Below, piece after piece: positions 24,077 to 32,333 of a stretch of DNA of 64,000 nucleotides. The notes below the pieces were generated by a model. It made no database searches, was not told where the DNA came from, and was given only the letters and a program-made list of their open reading frames with translations. The translations under genes and the position numbers were made by a program. The first letter of the stretch is position 1, and every line of letters starts with the position of its first letter. The stretch is from assembly GCF_037335815.1 (NCBI RefSeq), contig NZ_CP147841.1:310001-374000 (forward strand), given 5' to 3'. This DNA is from Salinirubellus litoreus. Its GTDB lineage: Archaea > Halobacteriota > Halobacteria > Halobacteriales > Haloarculaceae.

Positions 24077-25054
24077 TCAGCGCTCCTCGAAGGGAAGGTC
24101 GGGCTCGTGATCGATCGCGCCGACGACTGCGTCGAGCACCTCGTCCACGTTCTCGCCGGTCTCGACGCTCATGAAGAAGTCGGCGTCGACGTCCACGGAC
24201 CGGTCGCTCTTGTTGCAGACCGTCACTACGGAGACCTCCCGGAAGCGATCGCGGAGGTCGTCCCGGAGGTCGAGCTGGGCGTCGAGCGGGTAGCCACACT
24301 CCCCGCTCGCGTCCACCAGGAAGAGGACGGCGTCGGCGAGGTGGGTCAGCGCGGAGACGGCCTGTCGCTCGATGTCGTTTCGCTCCTCGGCCGGTCGGTC
24401 CAGCAGTCCAGGGGTGTCGATCAGCTGGTAGCGGACGTAGTCGCGTTCGAGGTGACCGACGTGGAGCTCGGTGGTCGTGAACGGGTAGCTCGCGATCTCG
24501 TTGCGGGCGTTCGTCACGCGGTTGATGAACGAGGTCTTCCCGACGTTCGGGTAGCCGGCGACCACGATCGCCGGTTCGTCGGGGCGGATGTCGGGGAGCG
24601 TCCGCAGTTCGTCGCGAGCCTCGCCGATGGCGAGGAGGTCCCCCTCGACCTCCTCGACGACGTCGGCGAAGCGGGCGAACGCCTGCTTGCGGAGCTTCTT
24701 GGCGGTCTCGGCGTCGGCTCGGCGCATCCGGCCCTGGTAGTCCTTCCGGAGGTCGCCGACCTGCCGGGAGGCCCAGTTGACCTCCGAGAGCTGCTGACGG
24801 AGGTCGTCGACGCCGACGACCGCGTCGGCGAGTTCGCGGTGGAACGGGGCCAGCGCGTCCATGTCCGGCCACGAGGTGACGACGTTCCGCATGTTGTCCG
24901 AGAGGATGTTCCCGGCAGTCAGGAGCATCGACTCCTGGGCCTCCTTCCCCGATTTCGCCCGGCCGGCGCGGGCCGCCCGCGAGAACGCCTTGTCGAGGAG
25001 TTCGTCGGCGCGGGGCGTGGTCGGGAGGCCCTCGAACGGGGCGGTCTCGGACAT
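24077..25054 (-). CDS. NOG1-like GTPase
   Basis: A 325-residue GTPase of the NOG1 family. The helical N-terminal domain (1-155), used by eukaryotic Nog1 to dock on pre-60S particles, precedes the G domain: G1 GYPNVGKTS (167-175), G2 PFTTTELHVG, G3 DTPG (213-216), G4 NKSD. It ends shortly after the G domain, as archaeal members do, without the eukaryotic C-terminal extension. Likely role: large ribosomal subunit assembly. Confidence 0.9.
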   Translation of the reverse strand: MSETAPFEGLPTTPRADELLDKAFSRAARAGRAKSGKEAQESMLLTAGNILSDNMRNVVTSWPDMDALAPFHRELADAVVGVDDLRQQLSEVNWASRQVGDLRKDYQGRMRRADAETAKKLRKQAFARFADVVEEVEGDLLAIGEARDELRTLPDIRPDEPAIVVAGYPNVGKTSFINRVTNARNEIASYPFTTTELHVGHLERDYVRYQLIDTPGLLDRPAEERNDIERQAVSALTHLADAVLFLVDASGECGYPLDAQLDLRDDLRDRFREVSVVTVCNKSDRSVDVDADFFMSVETGENVDEVLDAVVGAIDHEPDLPFEER

Positions 25055-25225
25055 ACCCCGTGGTTAGCCGGCGGGCGCGTATAAGAGCGTCCATGTCCGC
25101 TCGCTCGACCCCGAGAACGGGCTATAGGAGCGCTCCACGGGCTGTCGGGCGGTTCCCGGAGCCACCCTCACGGCCGACGGACGCGGCCCATCAAGCACAT
25201 ACCGCTCGACGGCCTACGGCCGCAC

Positions 25226-25597
25226 ATGACTGACTGGCGCGCGGTCGGTATCGGCTTCCTCGTCGGCGTCGTCGCCGGACTCATCGCGTTCGCCGTCCCC
25301 CTGATCGGCCACATCGGCGCGGGGCTGGTCGGCGGGTTCGCGGCCGGCTACGTCGCCTGTAGCGACGGTCGCGGCGGGATCGGCCGCGGAGCGTGGCACG
25401 GTCTTCTAGCGGGGGCCATCGGGGGCGTCGTCCTCGCGGTGCTGTTCGCCGTCCTCGTCCTGTTCGCCGGCGTGCTGATCGGCGGCCCCGCCGGCGTCCT
25501 CGGGGGCGCCACCGTGTTCGTTGGCGGCATCGTCATCGCGTTCGTCCTCGCGCTCGACAGCGCCATCGGCGGTGCCGTCGGGGCGCTGGTCGCCTGA
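25226..25597 (+). CDS. DUF5518-type membrane protein
   Basis: A 123-residue, Gly/Ala/Val-rich protein with four predicted membrane helices (about 8-25, 29-45, 59-85 and 90-120). The pattern WRAVGIGFLVGVVAGLIAF with small Gly-rich helices matches haloarchaeal DUF5518 proteins (family name from memory). Function unknown. Confidence 0.7.
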   Translation: MTDWRAVGIGFLVGVVAGLIAFAVPLIGHIGAGLVGGFAAGYVACSDGRGGIGRGAWHGLLAGAIGGVVLAVLFAVLVLFAGVLIGGPAGVLGGATVFVGGIVIAFVLALDSAIGGAVGALVA

Positions 25598-25796
25598 TAG
25601 GGATCATCGTCGTAGTTCGTAGATTTCTCGCCGAGACTCCACCCCGCGACCCAGGTCGAACGGTCGACTCCTCCGGCGGGCTACGATGATGCCTATGAAG
25701 TGCCGAACGCCGATCGGCCGACTCGCCTCCGTGTCGAGTACCGGGGGCGACCGCCGGGAACACACCGCTCTTTAGTCCCCGGATCGAGCGCCCGGT

Positions 25797-26120
25797 ATGG
25801 AAGAGATCGACGCGGGAGCCCTGTTGCCGAACGATCGGGTGCAGTCGATGGCCCTCGACGGCGAGGTGACGCAGATACACCGCGGCGGGAGCGAGCGGTA
25901 CGCCGAGGCGGGCGACACCTTCGAGATCGAGGGGACGACGTTCGAGGTGACGAGCGTCGAGGAGCGGACGCTCGGGGACGTGACCGACGCGGACGCCCGG
26001 CGCGAGGGCTCGGAATCGCTAGAAGCGTACAAGCGCCGGATGGAGCGCGTCCACGGCGGGAACTTCGAGTGGGACGACACGAGCGAAGTGGTCCGCTACC
26101 GATTCGAGAGGCGGGAGTAG
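25797..26120 (+). CDS. ASCH-type small protein
   Basis: A 107-residue acidic protein. MEEIDAGALLPNDRVQSMAL and the compact beta-rich middle (GEVTQIHRGG, AGDTFEIEGTTFEVTSVEER) match haloarchaeal proteins labelled as ASCH domain, a PUA-like fold proposed to bind RNA. The final WDDTSEVVRYRFER is conserved-looking. TATA-like CTTTAG lies about 27 bases upstream (around 25768-25776), supporting this ATG. Confidence 0.65.
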   Translation: MEEIDAGALLPNDRVQSMALDGEVTQIHRGGSERYAEAGDTFEIEGTTFEVTSVEERTLGDVTDADARREGSESLEAYKRRMERVHGGNFEWDDTSEVVRYRFERRE

Positions 26121-26144
26121 AACGGGGGCGCCCGCCGTCCGCGC

Positions 26145-26477
26145 CTACCCTTCCGGTCGCCGCGCGCGCAGTTCCTCGCGCAGATCCGCGAGGTCCATCC
26201 CCTTCATCGAGAGGAGGACGAGCAGGTGGTAGACGATGTCGGCGGCCTCGTGGGCGAGCTCCTCGCGGTCGTCGTCCTTCGCGGCCAGGACGAGTTCGGT
26301 CGTCTCCTCGCCGAGCTTCTCCAGGACGGCGTTCTCCCCCTTCTCGTGGGTGAACAGCGACGCCGTGTAGGAGCCCTCCGGGAGCTCCTCCTTCCGTGAT
26401 TCGACGACCGCGAACAGCTCGTCGAGGACGGCGTCGGTGTCCGGGCCGTCGCGCGTGCCCTCGTGGCCGCCGCTCAT
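26145..26477 (-). CDS. hisE: Phosphoribosyl-ATP pyrophosphatase
   Basis: A 110-residue MazG-fold enzyme, second step of histidine synthesis: phosphoribosyl-ATP to phosphoribosyl-AMP. The four-helix core shows EKLGEETTELVLAAK and HEAADIVYHLLVLLS with the metal-binding glutamates and Asp. The ATG overlaps the stop of the DUF151 gene by four bases (ATGA), so translation is coupled. No other his genes are in the window. Confidence 0.93.
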   Translation of the reverse strand: MSGGHEGTRDGPDTDAVLDELFAVVESRKEELPEGSYTASLFTHEKGENAVLEKLGEETTELVLAAKDDDREELAHEAADIVYHLLVLLSMKGMDLADLREELRARRPEG

Positions 26478-26917
26478 CCGAGCACCTCGCGGATGTCCTG
26501 GAGGTCGGCGAACTCCTCGGGGGCCTCGCGGCCCTCCTCGAAGACGATCTCGCTCACCTCGACCGGGGCGTTCGTCCGGGCGGCCATCGCCAGCGAGTCG
26601 CTCGGTCGGGCGTCGACGACCACGTCCTCGCGGGGGGTGTTGAGGTGGAGGTCGGCGATGTAGGTGCTCTCGCGCAGCTCCGAGACGACGACGCGGTCGA
26701 CCCGTCCGCCGAGCTCCTCGATGATGTCCAGCGTGAGGTCGTGGGTCATCGGCCGGCCGATGTCGATGGCGTCGATGCCGTGGGCGATGCTCCGGGCCTC
26801 GTCGATGCCGACGAAGATGGGCAGGACGTCCGACTGTTCCTCGACGGAGAGGAGAACGACCGGGACGGGTCCGTCCGGCGTTCCGGCGACACGGACCGCG
26901 TCTATCTCTGCGCGCAT
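26474..26917 (-). CDS. Bifunctional nuclease domain protein (DUF151)
   Basis: A 147-residue DUF151 protein. Family blocks: VVLLSVEEQSDVLPIFVGID, EARSIAHGID, RPMTHDLTLDIIEELGG, and DARPSDSLAMAARTNAPVEV. Plant and Thermotoga relatives have been reported with DNase/RNase activity; the haloarchaeal role is not shown. Upstream member of a two-gene unit with hisE. Confidence 0.9.
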   Translation of the reverse strand: MRAEIDAVRVAGTPDGPVPVVLLSVEEQSDVLPIFVGIDEARSIAHGIDAIDIGRPMTHDLTLDIIEELGGRVDRVVVSELRESTYIADLHLNTPREDVVVDARPSDSLAMAARTNAPVEVSEIVFEEGREAPEEFADLQDIREVLG

Positions 26918-26951
26918 GCCCCACCGAGGGGTGGGCGAGTGAAAAGCGAGG

Positions 26952-27017
26952 CGGTCCCACCGGACTCGCTGGACCCACCGGATTCGCCTGATTCCCCCGA
27001 TTCACCTGACCCGACCG
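26952..27017. repeat. Imperfect short tandem repeat between DUF151 and pdxT
   Basis: Units close to CC(A/G)GATTCGCCTGA repeat about five times between the 5' end of the DUF151 gene and the 3' end of pdxT. Read on the plus strand they spell Asp-Pro-Pro/Ser repeats, but there is no gene start, so I treat it as non-coding simple sequence. Confidence 0.6.
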
Positions 27018-27022
27018 AGCCG

Positions 27023-27628
27023 TCAACGCTCGGGGAGCGTCGCCCCGGTCTCGAAGAACGCGAGGTCGTGGACCCGCGGATCGTCGGTGAGTTCGGGGTG
27101 GAAGGAGGTCCCGACGATGGGTCCGTCGCGGACGGCGACCGGGCGGCCCTCCCAGGAGGCGAGCACCTCGACACCCTCGCCGACTTCGTCGATGACGGGT
27201 GCGCGGATGAACACCGCCGGGAACGGCGAGTCCAGTCCCGTGACGTCGAGCGGGACCTCGAAGGAGTCGGCCTGCCGGCCGAACGCGTTCCGGTCGACGG
27301 TCACGTCGAGGAGACCGAGTTCGTCGACGCGGTCGTCCTTGGCGTCCCGCGCGGCGACGATGAGCCCCGCGCAGGTCGCGAGGACCGGCCTGTCGGCGGC
27401 GACGTGTTCACGAACCTCCTCGGCGATGCCCTCCCGTCGGAGGTGTCGGGAGATGGTCGTCGACTCCCCGCCGGGCATCAGCAGGAGGTCGGCGTCCGGG
27501 ACGACACCCGAGGTCCTGACCTCCCGTATCTCGACCTCGTGACCGTGTGCCGAGGCCGCACGACGGACGGCCTCGGCGTGTTCGGAGACGTCGCCCTGGA
27601 CGGCGACGACGGCCGCTGTCAGTTGCAT
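27023..27628 (-). CDS. pdxT: Pyridoxal 5'-phosphate synthase glutaminase subunit
   Basis: A 201-residue class I glutaminase that feeds ammonia to PdxS for PLP synthesis. The triad is Cys86 (LATCAGLIV), with His and Glu in SFHPEL (~177-179); MPGGEST (51-57) is the PdxT signature. PdxS is not in the window. The upstream neighbour on the same strand is the Sec61-beta gene. Confidence 0.95.
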   Translation of the reverse strand: MQLTAAVVAVQGDVSEHAEAVRRAASAHGHEVEIREVRTSGVVPDADLLLMPGGESTTISRHLRREGIAEEVREHVAADRPVLATCAGLIVAARDAKDDRVDELGLLDVTVDRNAFGRQADSFEVPLDVTGLDSPFPAVFIRAPVIDEVGEGVEVLASWEGRPVAVRDGPIVGTSFHPELTDDPRVHDLAFFETGATLPER

Positions 27629-27840
27629 GGCACCGCTTCGAACGGGAGGAGCAAGAACCCGCTGGAACGAGTCAAAAGTACCGGTCGTAGCGGATGAGCC
27701 AGAGGGATTAGGTGCGGTACCTCACATCCATTCAGATATCTACGCCGCTCCGGACACGGAACCGGTACTGTGCGGAGACGGTAAGACTAGTACACCCACC
27801 CGCGACGAGCGACCAACGGGAGCGAGTCGCGCCTTTTAGT

Positions 27841-27894
27841 CCAGTTTTTGCCGCGAGCGAGGCGCGAAGCGCCGAGCGAGCGTGCAAAAACTGG
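27841..27894. repeat. Palindromic element, T5/A5 family, copy D
   Basis: CCAGTTTTTG (27841-27850) and CAAAAACTGG (27885-27894) are perfect 10-base inverted repeats around CGCGAGCGAGGCGC-GAA-GCGCCGAGCGAGCG. It lies 18 bases after the Sec61-beta stop. Same design as copies A-C with CCAG in place of CCAT. Confidence 0.72.
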
Positions 27895-27912
27895 TGTGCG
27901 AAAAGTGGCCGA

Positions 27913-28071
27913 TCAGGCCCCGACCGCGTTCAGTATCTGGACGAGCGCGCCGAAGAGGACGCCGAAGGCGACGACCGTCTTCGGGTCGATGGTCGGCGCG
28001 TTGCGGTCCTCGCTGTCGAAGTAGCGGACCAGTCCCGCGCTGGACATCAGTCCGCCGCCCTGACTGCTCAT
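27913..28071 (-). CDS. Protein translocase subunit Sec61-beta
   Basis: A 52-residue protein: MSSQGGGLMSSAGLVRYFDS then an acidic Pro-rich linker with IDPKTVVAF and a single C-terminal membrane helix. This is the archaeal Sec61-beta (often named SecG), the tail-anchored third subunit of the SecYE channel. A TATA-like AGGCTTAGG sits about 28 bases upstream of the ATG. Followed by palindromic element D and then pdxT on the same strand. Confidence 0.93.
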   Translation of the reverse strand: MSSQGGGLMSSAGLVRYFDSEDRNAPTIDPKTVVAFGVLFGALVQILNAVGA

Positions 28072-28172
28072 ACCGGCTACTGGCACCTGCCCTTGCCTAA
28101 GCCTTTCGACCCAGTACGCTCGCGTGGCCCGGCCCGACGCCCGGTGTGCCGGGACCGCGGAACTGGGAAACC

Positions 28173-28178
28173 CTTATG
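28173..28178 (+). promoter_or_regulatory. TATA-like box for thioredoxin
   Basis: CTTATG, inside AAACCCTTATGCG, lies 30 bases upstream of the thioredoxin ATG and is followed by an AT-rich stretch around the start. Confidence 0.5.
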
Positions 28179-28207
28179 CGCGACGATAGTGAAACGGTAG
28201 TAGAGTT

Positions 28208-28486
28208 ATGACCGTCAGCCTCAAGGACTTCTACGCGGACTGGTGTGGACCCTGCAAGACACAGGACCCGATCCTGGAGGAGGTCGCGGCGGACTACCCG
28301 GACGTCGAGTTCGAGAAGGTGAACGTCGATGAGGAGCAGGACGTCGCCAACGAGTACCAGGTGCGCTCGCTCCCGACGGTCGTCGTCGAGAACGACGACG
28401 GCATCGTCGACCGGTTCGTCGGCGTCACCCAGCGCGACGACATCGAGGCCGCCCTGCAGAAGGCCGGCGCGGCGGCGGAGGCCTGA
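28208..28486 (+). CDS. trxA: Thioredoxin
   Basis: A 92-residue thioredoxin. The active site is WCGPC (Cys13, Cys16), preceded by the usual FYADW strand, and the cis-Pro loop is RSLPTVVV. It is slightly shorter than bacterial TrxA at the N-terminus (no first beta strand beyond MTVSLKDF). Cytosolic disulfide reductase. A palindromic element (28493-28559) follows its stop. Confidence 0.9.
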   Translation: MTVSLKDFYADWCGPCKTQDPILEEVAADYPDVEFEKVNVDEEQDVANEYQVRSLPTVVVENDDGIVDRFVGVTQRDDIEAALQKAGAAAEA

Positions 28487-28492
28487 TTCGGC

Positions 28493-28559
28493 CGGTTGTA
28501 GTCTTCTACCGGTGACCGCCGACCCCGTCCGGTCGAACACCGGTAAATCGTTACAACCG
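28493..28559. repeat. Nested inverted-repeat element, TACCG/CGGTA family, copy 1
   Basis: Outer arms CGGTTGTA (28493-28500) and TACAACCG (28552-28559), inner arms TACCGGTG (28507-28514) and CACCGGTA (28538-28545). The joints GTCTTC and AATCGTTA are shared with the copy at 50678-50758, and both copies are followed by a CCGTAT(G/C)AGTCG tail. It lies seven bases after the thioredoxin stop in a convergent gap. Confidence 0.7.
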
Positions 28560-28725
28560 TCCGTATGAGTCGGTCGCGGCCCTCACGCCGGGGCGATCGA
28601 CAGGACACCGTTTCTTCGACGGCTCCACGGACCAGCGGGGCCAGTCGTCATCGGTACGCCGACCCCGAGCGAGCGGCCGGGATGGGGTCGCCGGATCCGG
28701 ATCGTCGGGCGGCGGACGGGAACGG

Positions 28726-29391
28726 TTACTCGAACCGCACGCCCAGGTCGTGGAACCCGTCGTTCTCCCGGGCGACGTTGATGAGCAGCGGGGTTACCGA
28801 CTCCACCTCGGCGGCGTTGGCCAGTCCGCCCGCATCGAGCGCCCGTAGCCCTTCGATCCCCTCGGCGAGGTCGGCCACGATCCCCTTGGCGTCCTCGTCG
28901 TCGCCGACGAGGAGCGTGTCCCACTCGAAGCTCGCGTCGAGGTCGGCCAGCCGGCCGGCCGCGAGGTTGTGGAACGCGCCGACGACCGGCACGTCCTCGG
29001 GTGCGGCCTCGGCCGCGAGCGCGGTGACGCTCCCCGCACCGGGTCGGTTGTAGTGGAGGCCGTCGTCGTCCCGTTTCATCCCCACCGCGGGCGAGACGAG
29101 GACGGCGTCGCCGAGGCGGTCGGCGACCGCCTCGACGGTGTCGACGAGGTGGTAGGCGGGTACGGCGGCGACGACCACGGCGGCGCGGTCGGCCGCCATC
29201 TCGTTGGCGAACCCCTGGATCTCCGAGTCGACGCCGCGGCTGTCGAGTTCGGTCTCGTACTCTTCGGCCTTCTCTCGCGCCCGCTCGGGGTCGCGAGAGC
29301 CGATCAGTACCTCGTGGTTCGTGTCGTAGGCCCACCTGAGCGCGAGCCCCTGGCCGATGTCGCCGGTCCCGCCGAGGAGTGCGATCCGCAT
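28726..29391 (-). CDS. npdG: F420-dependent NADP reductase
   Basis: A 221-residue oxidoreductase that moves hydride between reduced coenzyme F420 and NADP. Dinucleotide motif LLGGTGDIGQG (5-15), NADPH phosphate loop GSRDPERARE, then VVVAAVPAYH and VGAFHNLAAGRLAD, all as in archaeal NpdG. Haloarchaea make F420, which fits. The ATG starts directly at the first beta strand (MRIALLGG). Confidence 0.9.
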   Translation of the reverse strand: MRIALLGGTGDIGQGLALRWAYDTNHEVLIGSRDPERAREKAEEYETELDSRGVDSEIQGFANEMAADRAAVVVAAVPAYHLVDTVEAVADRLGDAVLVSPAVGMKRDDDGLHYNRPGAGSVTALAAEAAPEDVPVVGAFHNLAAGRLADLDASFEWDTLLVGDDEDAKGIVADLAEGIEGLRALDAGGLANAAEVESVTPLLINVARENDGFHDLGVRFE

Positions 29392-29416
29392 ACCGCGACG
29401 GTCGGGCGTTCGACCG

Positions 29417-29803
29417 TTAAGCGTTCCGAGAGCGGAAACGGAGACGCTCGCGGCCCTCGCCCCACCCGAGCCACGCACCGACGGCGAGGCCGACGAGGAG
29501 GCCGGCCCCGTGGACGAGCGGGGCGGTCGGGTCGGGCACGAGCACGCCGACGAGCGTCGCGACGGTGAAGACGACGACCGCCGTCCAGACGTGATCCCCG
29601 GTGTCGGGCGACCACCCGAGGCGATCGAACCCCCCGCCGTAGGTGAGCGCGACGGCGAGACCGAGCGCCATGGGGATCGAAATGCCGAGGTACGACAGCT
29701 GCGTGTAGGGGTCCGGCGGCGTCAGGTACGCGCCGGCGAGCATCGAGACGAAGACCAGCACGAGCGCCGTCGGGAGGAGTTCGGGGGGGAGGCGAAGGGA
29801 CAC
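29417..29803 (-). CDS. Four-helix membrane protein
   Basis: A 128-residue hydrophobic protein, GTG start, with helices at about 8-28, 38-56, 70-88 and 95-113 and a basic end (RERLRFRSRNA). No family recognised. Preceded on the same strand by another small membrane protein 30 bases away, so the two may be co-expressed. Confidence 0.65.
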   Translation of the reverse strand: MSLRLPPELLPTALVLVFVSMLAGAYLTPPDPYTQLSYLGISIPMALGLAVALTYGGGFDRLGWSPDTGDHVWTAVVVFTVATLVGVLVPDPTAPLVHGAGLLVGLAVGAWLGWGEGRERLRFRSRNA

Positions 29804-29833
29804 AGCCCCGGTGTGTCGTCCCTCGTGGGTAAA

Positions 29834-30280
29834 TCACCCGGTCAGCGAGGTCAGCCGCTCGAACCCGTCGAGGTAGGCGAGCCACCCGGCGACGGCGAGG
29901 CCGACGAATCCGGCAACCAGGAACGGGATACCGCTCGCGGCGTCCGATCCGAGGGAGGTCCGGAGCGCGGCCACACCGATCGCCTGGAGACCGACGAACA
30001 GGACGAGGAACGTGGCGTGCTGGCGGGCCTCGCCGCCGGGCGACCAGTCCCAGTTCCCGAACAGCAGGTAGAGCACGCCCAGGAGGCCGAGGACGAGCGC
30101 GGCTCCGCCGAGGTACGGCGAGACGCGGCCGAGCAGGCCGGCCGAGGCGAGGAAGGCGACGACGGCAACCAGCGACAGGGCGATGCCGACGCTCGTCAGC
30201 CAGAGTACGTCACCCAGGCGACCCAGGCGCTCTTCGAGACCACCGTCGCTTCCGGCGTTCGAGTCCGTCGGGGAGGGCAC
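29834..30280 (-). CDS. Four-helix membrane protein
   Basis: A 148-residue protein, GTG start, with a hydrophilic N-terminus (1-25) and helices at about 27-50, 57-76, 90-108 and 120-140. The loop FGNWDWSPGGEARQHATF is distinctive. Family not recognised. Confidence 0.65.
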   Translation of the reverse strand: MPSPTDSNAGSDGGLEERLGRLGDVLWLTSVGIALSLVAVVAFLASAGLLGRVSPYLGGAALVLGLLGVLYLLFGNWDWSPGGEARQHATFLVLFVGLQAIGVAALRTSLGSDAASGIPFLVAGFVGLAVAGWLAYLDGFERLTSLTG

Positions 30281-30320
30281 ACCGAATCGAGGTGACAGCG
30301 GGAGATAGGTTTTCGGGGGG

Positions 30321-31223
30321 TTACCGCGGTTCGAGCGCGTCGGGCAGGTCGTTCACGCTCTCAAGCACCGCGTCCGCCCCGACGCGCTCGTACTTCCGGC
30401 GGCCCTCCTCGCCGGTGAGCCCGCCGGTCAGAACGCCCACGCCGTAGAACTCCCGGCCATCGGGGTCCGTCTCGCGGGCGTTGACGGCAGTACGAATATC
30501 GTCGAGGGTGTCGCCGACGAACGCGAGCGCGTGGGCGTCGAACCGGTCGGCCAGCGCGAGGAGCGCGTCGGGTTCCGGCTTGCCGGGGTGGTCGCTGTCC
30601 ATCGTGAACACCGACTCGGGGGGGAGGTCGAGACCGACGCGGTCGAGGGCGATCTCGGCTTCGGCCGCCGGGCGACCGGTGAGGACGCCGACGTCGAACC
30701 GCGATCGGAGTGCCTCGCGGGTGTCCGGGTCGAGCAGGGTCGGCTCGTCGTGGATGAACCCCCCCTCGTCGGGGTCGATACCGAGCGCATCCGGATCGTC
30801 CCCTTCCAGTTCGCGGTAGAGGTCCGGTCCGAGGTAGAGCCGCTGGAACGTCGCGTGGAGTCGCTCGCGGTCCCACTCGGCGAGGGCCCGCTCGCGGCAG
30901 TCCGGGTCGAGCGCGTCCGCGACGACCGTCTCGGCCCCTTCGAGTCCGCCGCCGGTGGCGGCGACGACGTCGGCGAACGAGTCGAGGTCGCGGTCGAGGC
31001 CCTCGCGGCGAGCGAGGACGTAGAGCGCGACGGCGTAGGTGAGATCCCAGTCGTTGTTGAACCCGCCGGCGTCCTTGAGCCGCTGGAGGTCCGTCTTCGG
31101 GACCGTATCGCCGTGGACCCGCTCGACCGATTCGACGACTGCTCGGCGATAGGAGTCGGCCACATCGACGAGCACACCGTCCACGTCGAGAACGACAGCG
31201 TCCACGCGAAGCGGGGTGTTCAC
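30321..31223 (-). CDS. HAD-superfamily phosphatase, TIGR01548-like
   Basis: A 300-residue HAD hydrolase: motif I VVLDVDGVLVD (Asp13, Asp15), motif II VLTGRP, lysine in GKPEPDAL, and motif IV FVGDTLDDI. The long helical insert (FNNDWDLTYAVALYVLARRE) is typical of TIGR01548, which is found fused or near histidine-pathway genes in some prokaryotes; the substrate is unknown. GTG start, overlapping the stop of the upstream UPF0146 gene by four bases. Confidence 0.82.
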   Translation of the reverse strand: MNTPLRVDAVVLDVDGVLVDVADSYRRAVVESVERVHGDTVPKTDLQRLKDAGGFNNDWDLTYAVALYVLARREGLDRDLDSFADVVAATGGGLEGAETVVADALDPDCRERALAEWDRERLHATFQRLYLGPDLYRELEGDDPDALGIDPDEGGFIHDEPTLLDPDTREALRSRFDVGVLTGRPAAEAEIALDRVGLDLPPESVFTMDSDHPGKPEPDALLALADRFDAHALAFVGDTLDDIRTAVNARETDPDGREFYGVGVLTGGLTGEEGRRKYERVGADAVLESVNDLPDALEPR

Positions 31224-31678
31224 GCCGGCCCCCCTCCGTCGACGGGTCGATCGGCGGCGTCGGTGGGTGTCCCACCGAGGCCGGGACCGTCGGTTCGGGC
31301 GCGGAACAGCGTCACCCCGTCGAGCCGGAGACGCTCGACGGGGACGACCGCCGGGTCGGTCCCGAGCGTGGTGAAGAAGCAGTCGGCGTCCCCGAGCCGG
31401 GCGGCGTCACGGAGGGGTCGCTGGAGTTCGGGGGGACACCGGAGCGCGTAGACGACGTCGGCCCGCTCGTACCGCGCCGGGTCGGGATCGGTGACGTCCT
31501 CGCGGACGAACGGGACGTCCGGCGGCAGCTCGCACCGATCGACGTCGGTGGCGACGACGTCAACGCCGCGCGCGGCGAGCCCCGCGGCGACCGCCGGACG
31601 CCGCCCGATCCCCACCTCGACGGCGTGGTCGTACCCTGCCAGCCGGGAGACGATGGCCGCGCACGAGTTGTGCAACAC
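31220..31678 (-). CDS. UPF0146 family protein
   Basis: A 152-residue Rossmann-like protein: AVEVGIGRRPAVAAGLAARG, VVATDV, and DVVYALRCPPELQRPL match UPF0146, a methyltransferase-fold family of unknown function in archaea. I chose the GTG giving VLHNSCAA. A longer frame from 31723 is open but would overlap the archaemetzincin start and swallow its TATA box. The last 25 residues are a Gly/Asp-rich tail before the HAD gene. Confidence 0.78.
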   Translation of the reverse strand: MLHNSCAAIVSRLAGYDHAVEVGIGRRPAVAAGLAARGVDVVATDVDRCELPPDVPFVREDVTDPDPARYERADVVYALRCPPELQRPLRDAARLGDADCFFTTLGTDPAVVPVERLRLDGVTLFRARTDGPGLGGTPTDAADRPVDGGGPA

Positions 31679-31686
31679 GTCGGGAC

Positions 31687-31694
31687 GTTTATGA
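31687..31694 (+). promoter_or_regulatory. TATA-like box for archaemetzincin
   Basis: GTTTATGA lies 24-31 bases upstream of the archaemetzincin ATG, in a very short divergent gap with the UPF0146 gene. Confidence 0.55.
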
Positions 31695-31717
31695 ACTCGC
31701 CAATCTAATGCTTTCGC

Positions 31718-32239
31718 ATGCACGTCGACATCGTGCCGGTGGGCGATGTCCCCGCTGTCGTCAAGCGGGAGGCCTCTGCGGGACTGCGGTCAGTCTACGA
31801 CTGCGAGGTCACCATCCACGACCAGCAGGACGTCCCCGACGGCGCGTACGACCCCGGCCGCCAGCAGTACCGGGCCGAGGAGTTCATCGAACTCGCGTCC
31901 CGGGTGGGGTCGGGCGAGAAGAACATCGGCATCACGCCGAACGACCTCTACTACCGCCGACGGAACTACGTCTTCGGTCTCGCCTACCTATCGGGCAACG
32001 GCTCGGTCATCTCGACCTACCGCCTCCAGACCTCCTCCGACGGGGGGATCTCCACGAAGTCCGCCGGCGAGGTGTTCTCCGACCGCGTCCGCAAGGAGGT
32101 CGTCCACGAGATCGGCCACACGCTCGGGCTCGAACACTGCGACAACAACCGCTGTGTCATGAGCTTCTCGCCCACCGTCCGCGAGGTCGACGTCAAGGAG
32201 GAGAACCTCTGCGGTACCTGTCAGCGGTCCGTGCTCTAA
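31718..32239 (+). CDS. amzA: Archaemetzincin (zinc metallopeptidase)
   Basis: A 173-residue metzincin. The zinc site is HEIGHTLGLEHC (His130, Glu131, His134, His140), followed by Cys141, Cys146, the Met-turn Met148 and a final CGTC (165/168), which together hold a second zinc in archaemetzincins. This is the complete family signature. Substrates in archaea are unknown. Leaderless-type start with a TATA box at 31687-31694. Confidence 0.95.
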   Translation: MHVDIVPVGDVPAVVKREASAGLRSVYDCEVTIHDQQDVPDGAYDPGRQQYRAEEFIELASRVGSGEKNIGITPNDLYYRRRNYVFGLAYLSGNGSVISTYRLQTSSDGGISTKSAGEVFSDRVRKEVVHEIGHTLGLEHCDNNRCVMSFSPTVREVDVKEENLCGTCQRSVL

Positions 32240-32333
32240 ACCGCCGGGATCCGCGTCCAGCGCCCGTCTCCGACTCCGGAGCTCGCGCCTCGATCGCTCG
32301 ATAGCGTCCCGGTATCCCGGTCCGTCCCGCCCG

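Noticed and set aside
26930..27020. CRISPR-like short repeat array between DUF151 and pdxT
   Set aside because: Units are about 12 bases, imperfect and without spacers; simple sequence drift.
31679..31723. Upstream start for the UPF0146 protein at 31723
   Set aside because: It would overlap the archaemetzincin start and TATA box, and the added residues do not look like the family.
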